From contig CANBAX010000046.1 in NCBI GenBank assembly GCA_947366645.1, positions 1-7,114 on the forward strand: a stretch of 7,114 nt of DNA. Direction: 5' to 3'. Origin of the DNA: an uncultured Clostridia bacterium (lineage in GTDB: Bacteria > Bacillota > Clostridia > Christensenellales > UBA1242). The translations under genes were made by a program, and so were the position numbers. Every line of letters starts with the position of its first letter. Position 1 is the first letter of the stretch. Below, one piece after another: positions 7,067 through 7,114 of this stretch. The notes below the pieces were generated by a model, which was not told the DNA's origin, ran no database searches, and worked only from the letters and a program-made list of their open reading frames with translations.

Positions 7067-7114
7067 AGATCGGAAGAGCGTCGTGTAGGGAAAGAGTGTC
7101 GTTCGGCGTGTAGA
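7067..7114 (+). other. Illumina TruSeq adapter sequence at the contig end (artefact)
   Basis: From 7067 the sequence is AGATCGGAAGAGC and continues as the 33-base TruSeq read-through adapter of the P5 side up to 7099. The next eight bases CGTTCGGC (7100-7107) sit exactly where a dual-index i5 barcode belongs, and GTGTAGA (7108-7114) is the start of the following P5 segment. Order and spacing match the library construct exactly, so this is untrimmed adapter and not biology. The boundary could be one or two bases off if the genome shares the first adapter bases. Confidence 0.98.

Noticed and set aside
7080..7114. Terminal sequence considered as the natural end of recN and a downstream spacer
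   Set aside because: It matches Illumina adapter plus index base for base, and RecN lacks its normal C-terminal region.

Overview
The window reads as chromosomal housekeeping DNA from a low-GC Bacillota bacterium, most likely Clostridia-like. Evidence for this is the AT-rich intergenic region, strong AAGGAG-type ribosome binding sites, a cysteine desulfurase gene directly followed by a rhodanese-less thiI (the B. subtilis nifZ-thiI arrangement), and the argR-recN pair that is widespread in Bacillota. Genus cannot be read from this sequence. TGA is used as a stop (pheT), so the standard code applies. The right edge is the end of an assembled contig, because the last 48 bases are Illumina library adapter and not genome.

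Layout. Bases 1-12 are probably the last codons of pheS. Three tightly packed plus-strand genes follow: pheT (phenylalanyl-tRNA synthetase beta chain, 18-2408), a NifS/IscS-type cysteine desulfurase (2405-3514, overlapping pheT by ATGA) and thiI (tRNA 4-thiouridine synthetase, 3514-4665, overlapping by TAATG). The unit ends in a strong intrinsic terminator at 4679-4709 that can also work on the minus strand. The spacer 4666-5009 is very AT-rich and holds, in order, the terminator, a possible tiny minus-strand transcription unit (4768 down to about 4680), a cluster of ARG-box-like operators (4804-4957, best part 4866-4943), a sigma-A-type promoter buried inside that cluster (4888-4916) and a stem-loop in the leader (4963-4993). 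argR (5010-5462) and recN (from 5472, cut off by the contig end) form a second, coupled plus-strand operon.

How they work together. The first operon joins tRNA charging (PheST) with tRNA sulfur modification: the desulfurase takes sulfur from cysteine and ThiI places it on uridine 8 of tRNA, and may also supply sulfur for thiazole synthesis. The second operon appears to be self-controlled: ArgR should bind the operators overlapping its own promoter, which would place the DNA-repair gene recN under the same arginine-responsive control.

I found no mobile element, CRISPR array, tRNA or rRNA gene, and no convincing new multi-gene system. The points most worth a second look are the dense in-phase ARG-box array, the altered effector pocket of ArgR, the small minus-strand unit after thiI, and the adapter junction that gives RecN a false C-terminus.
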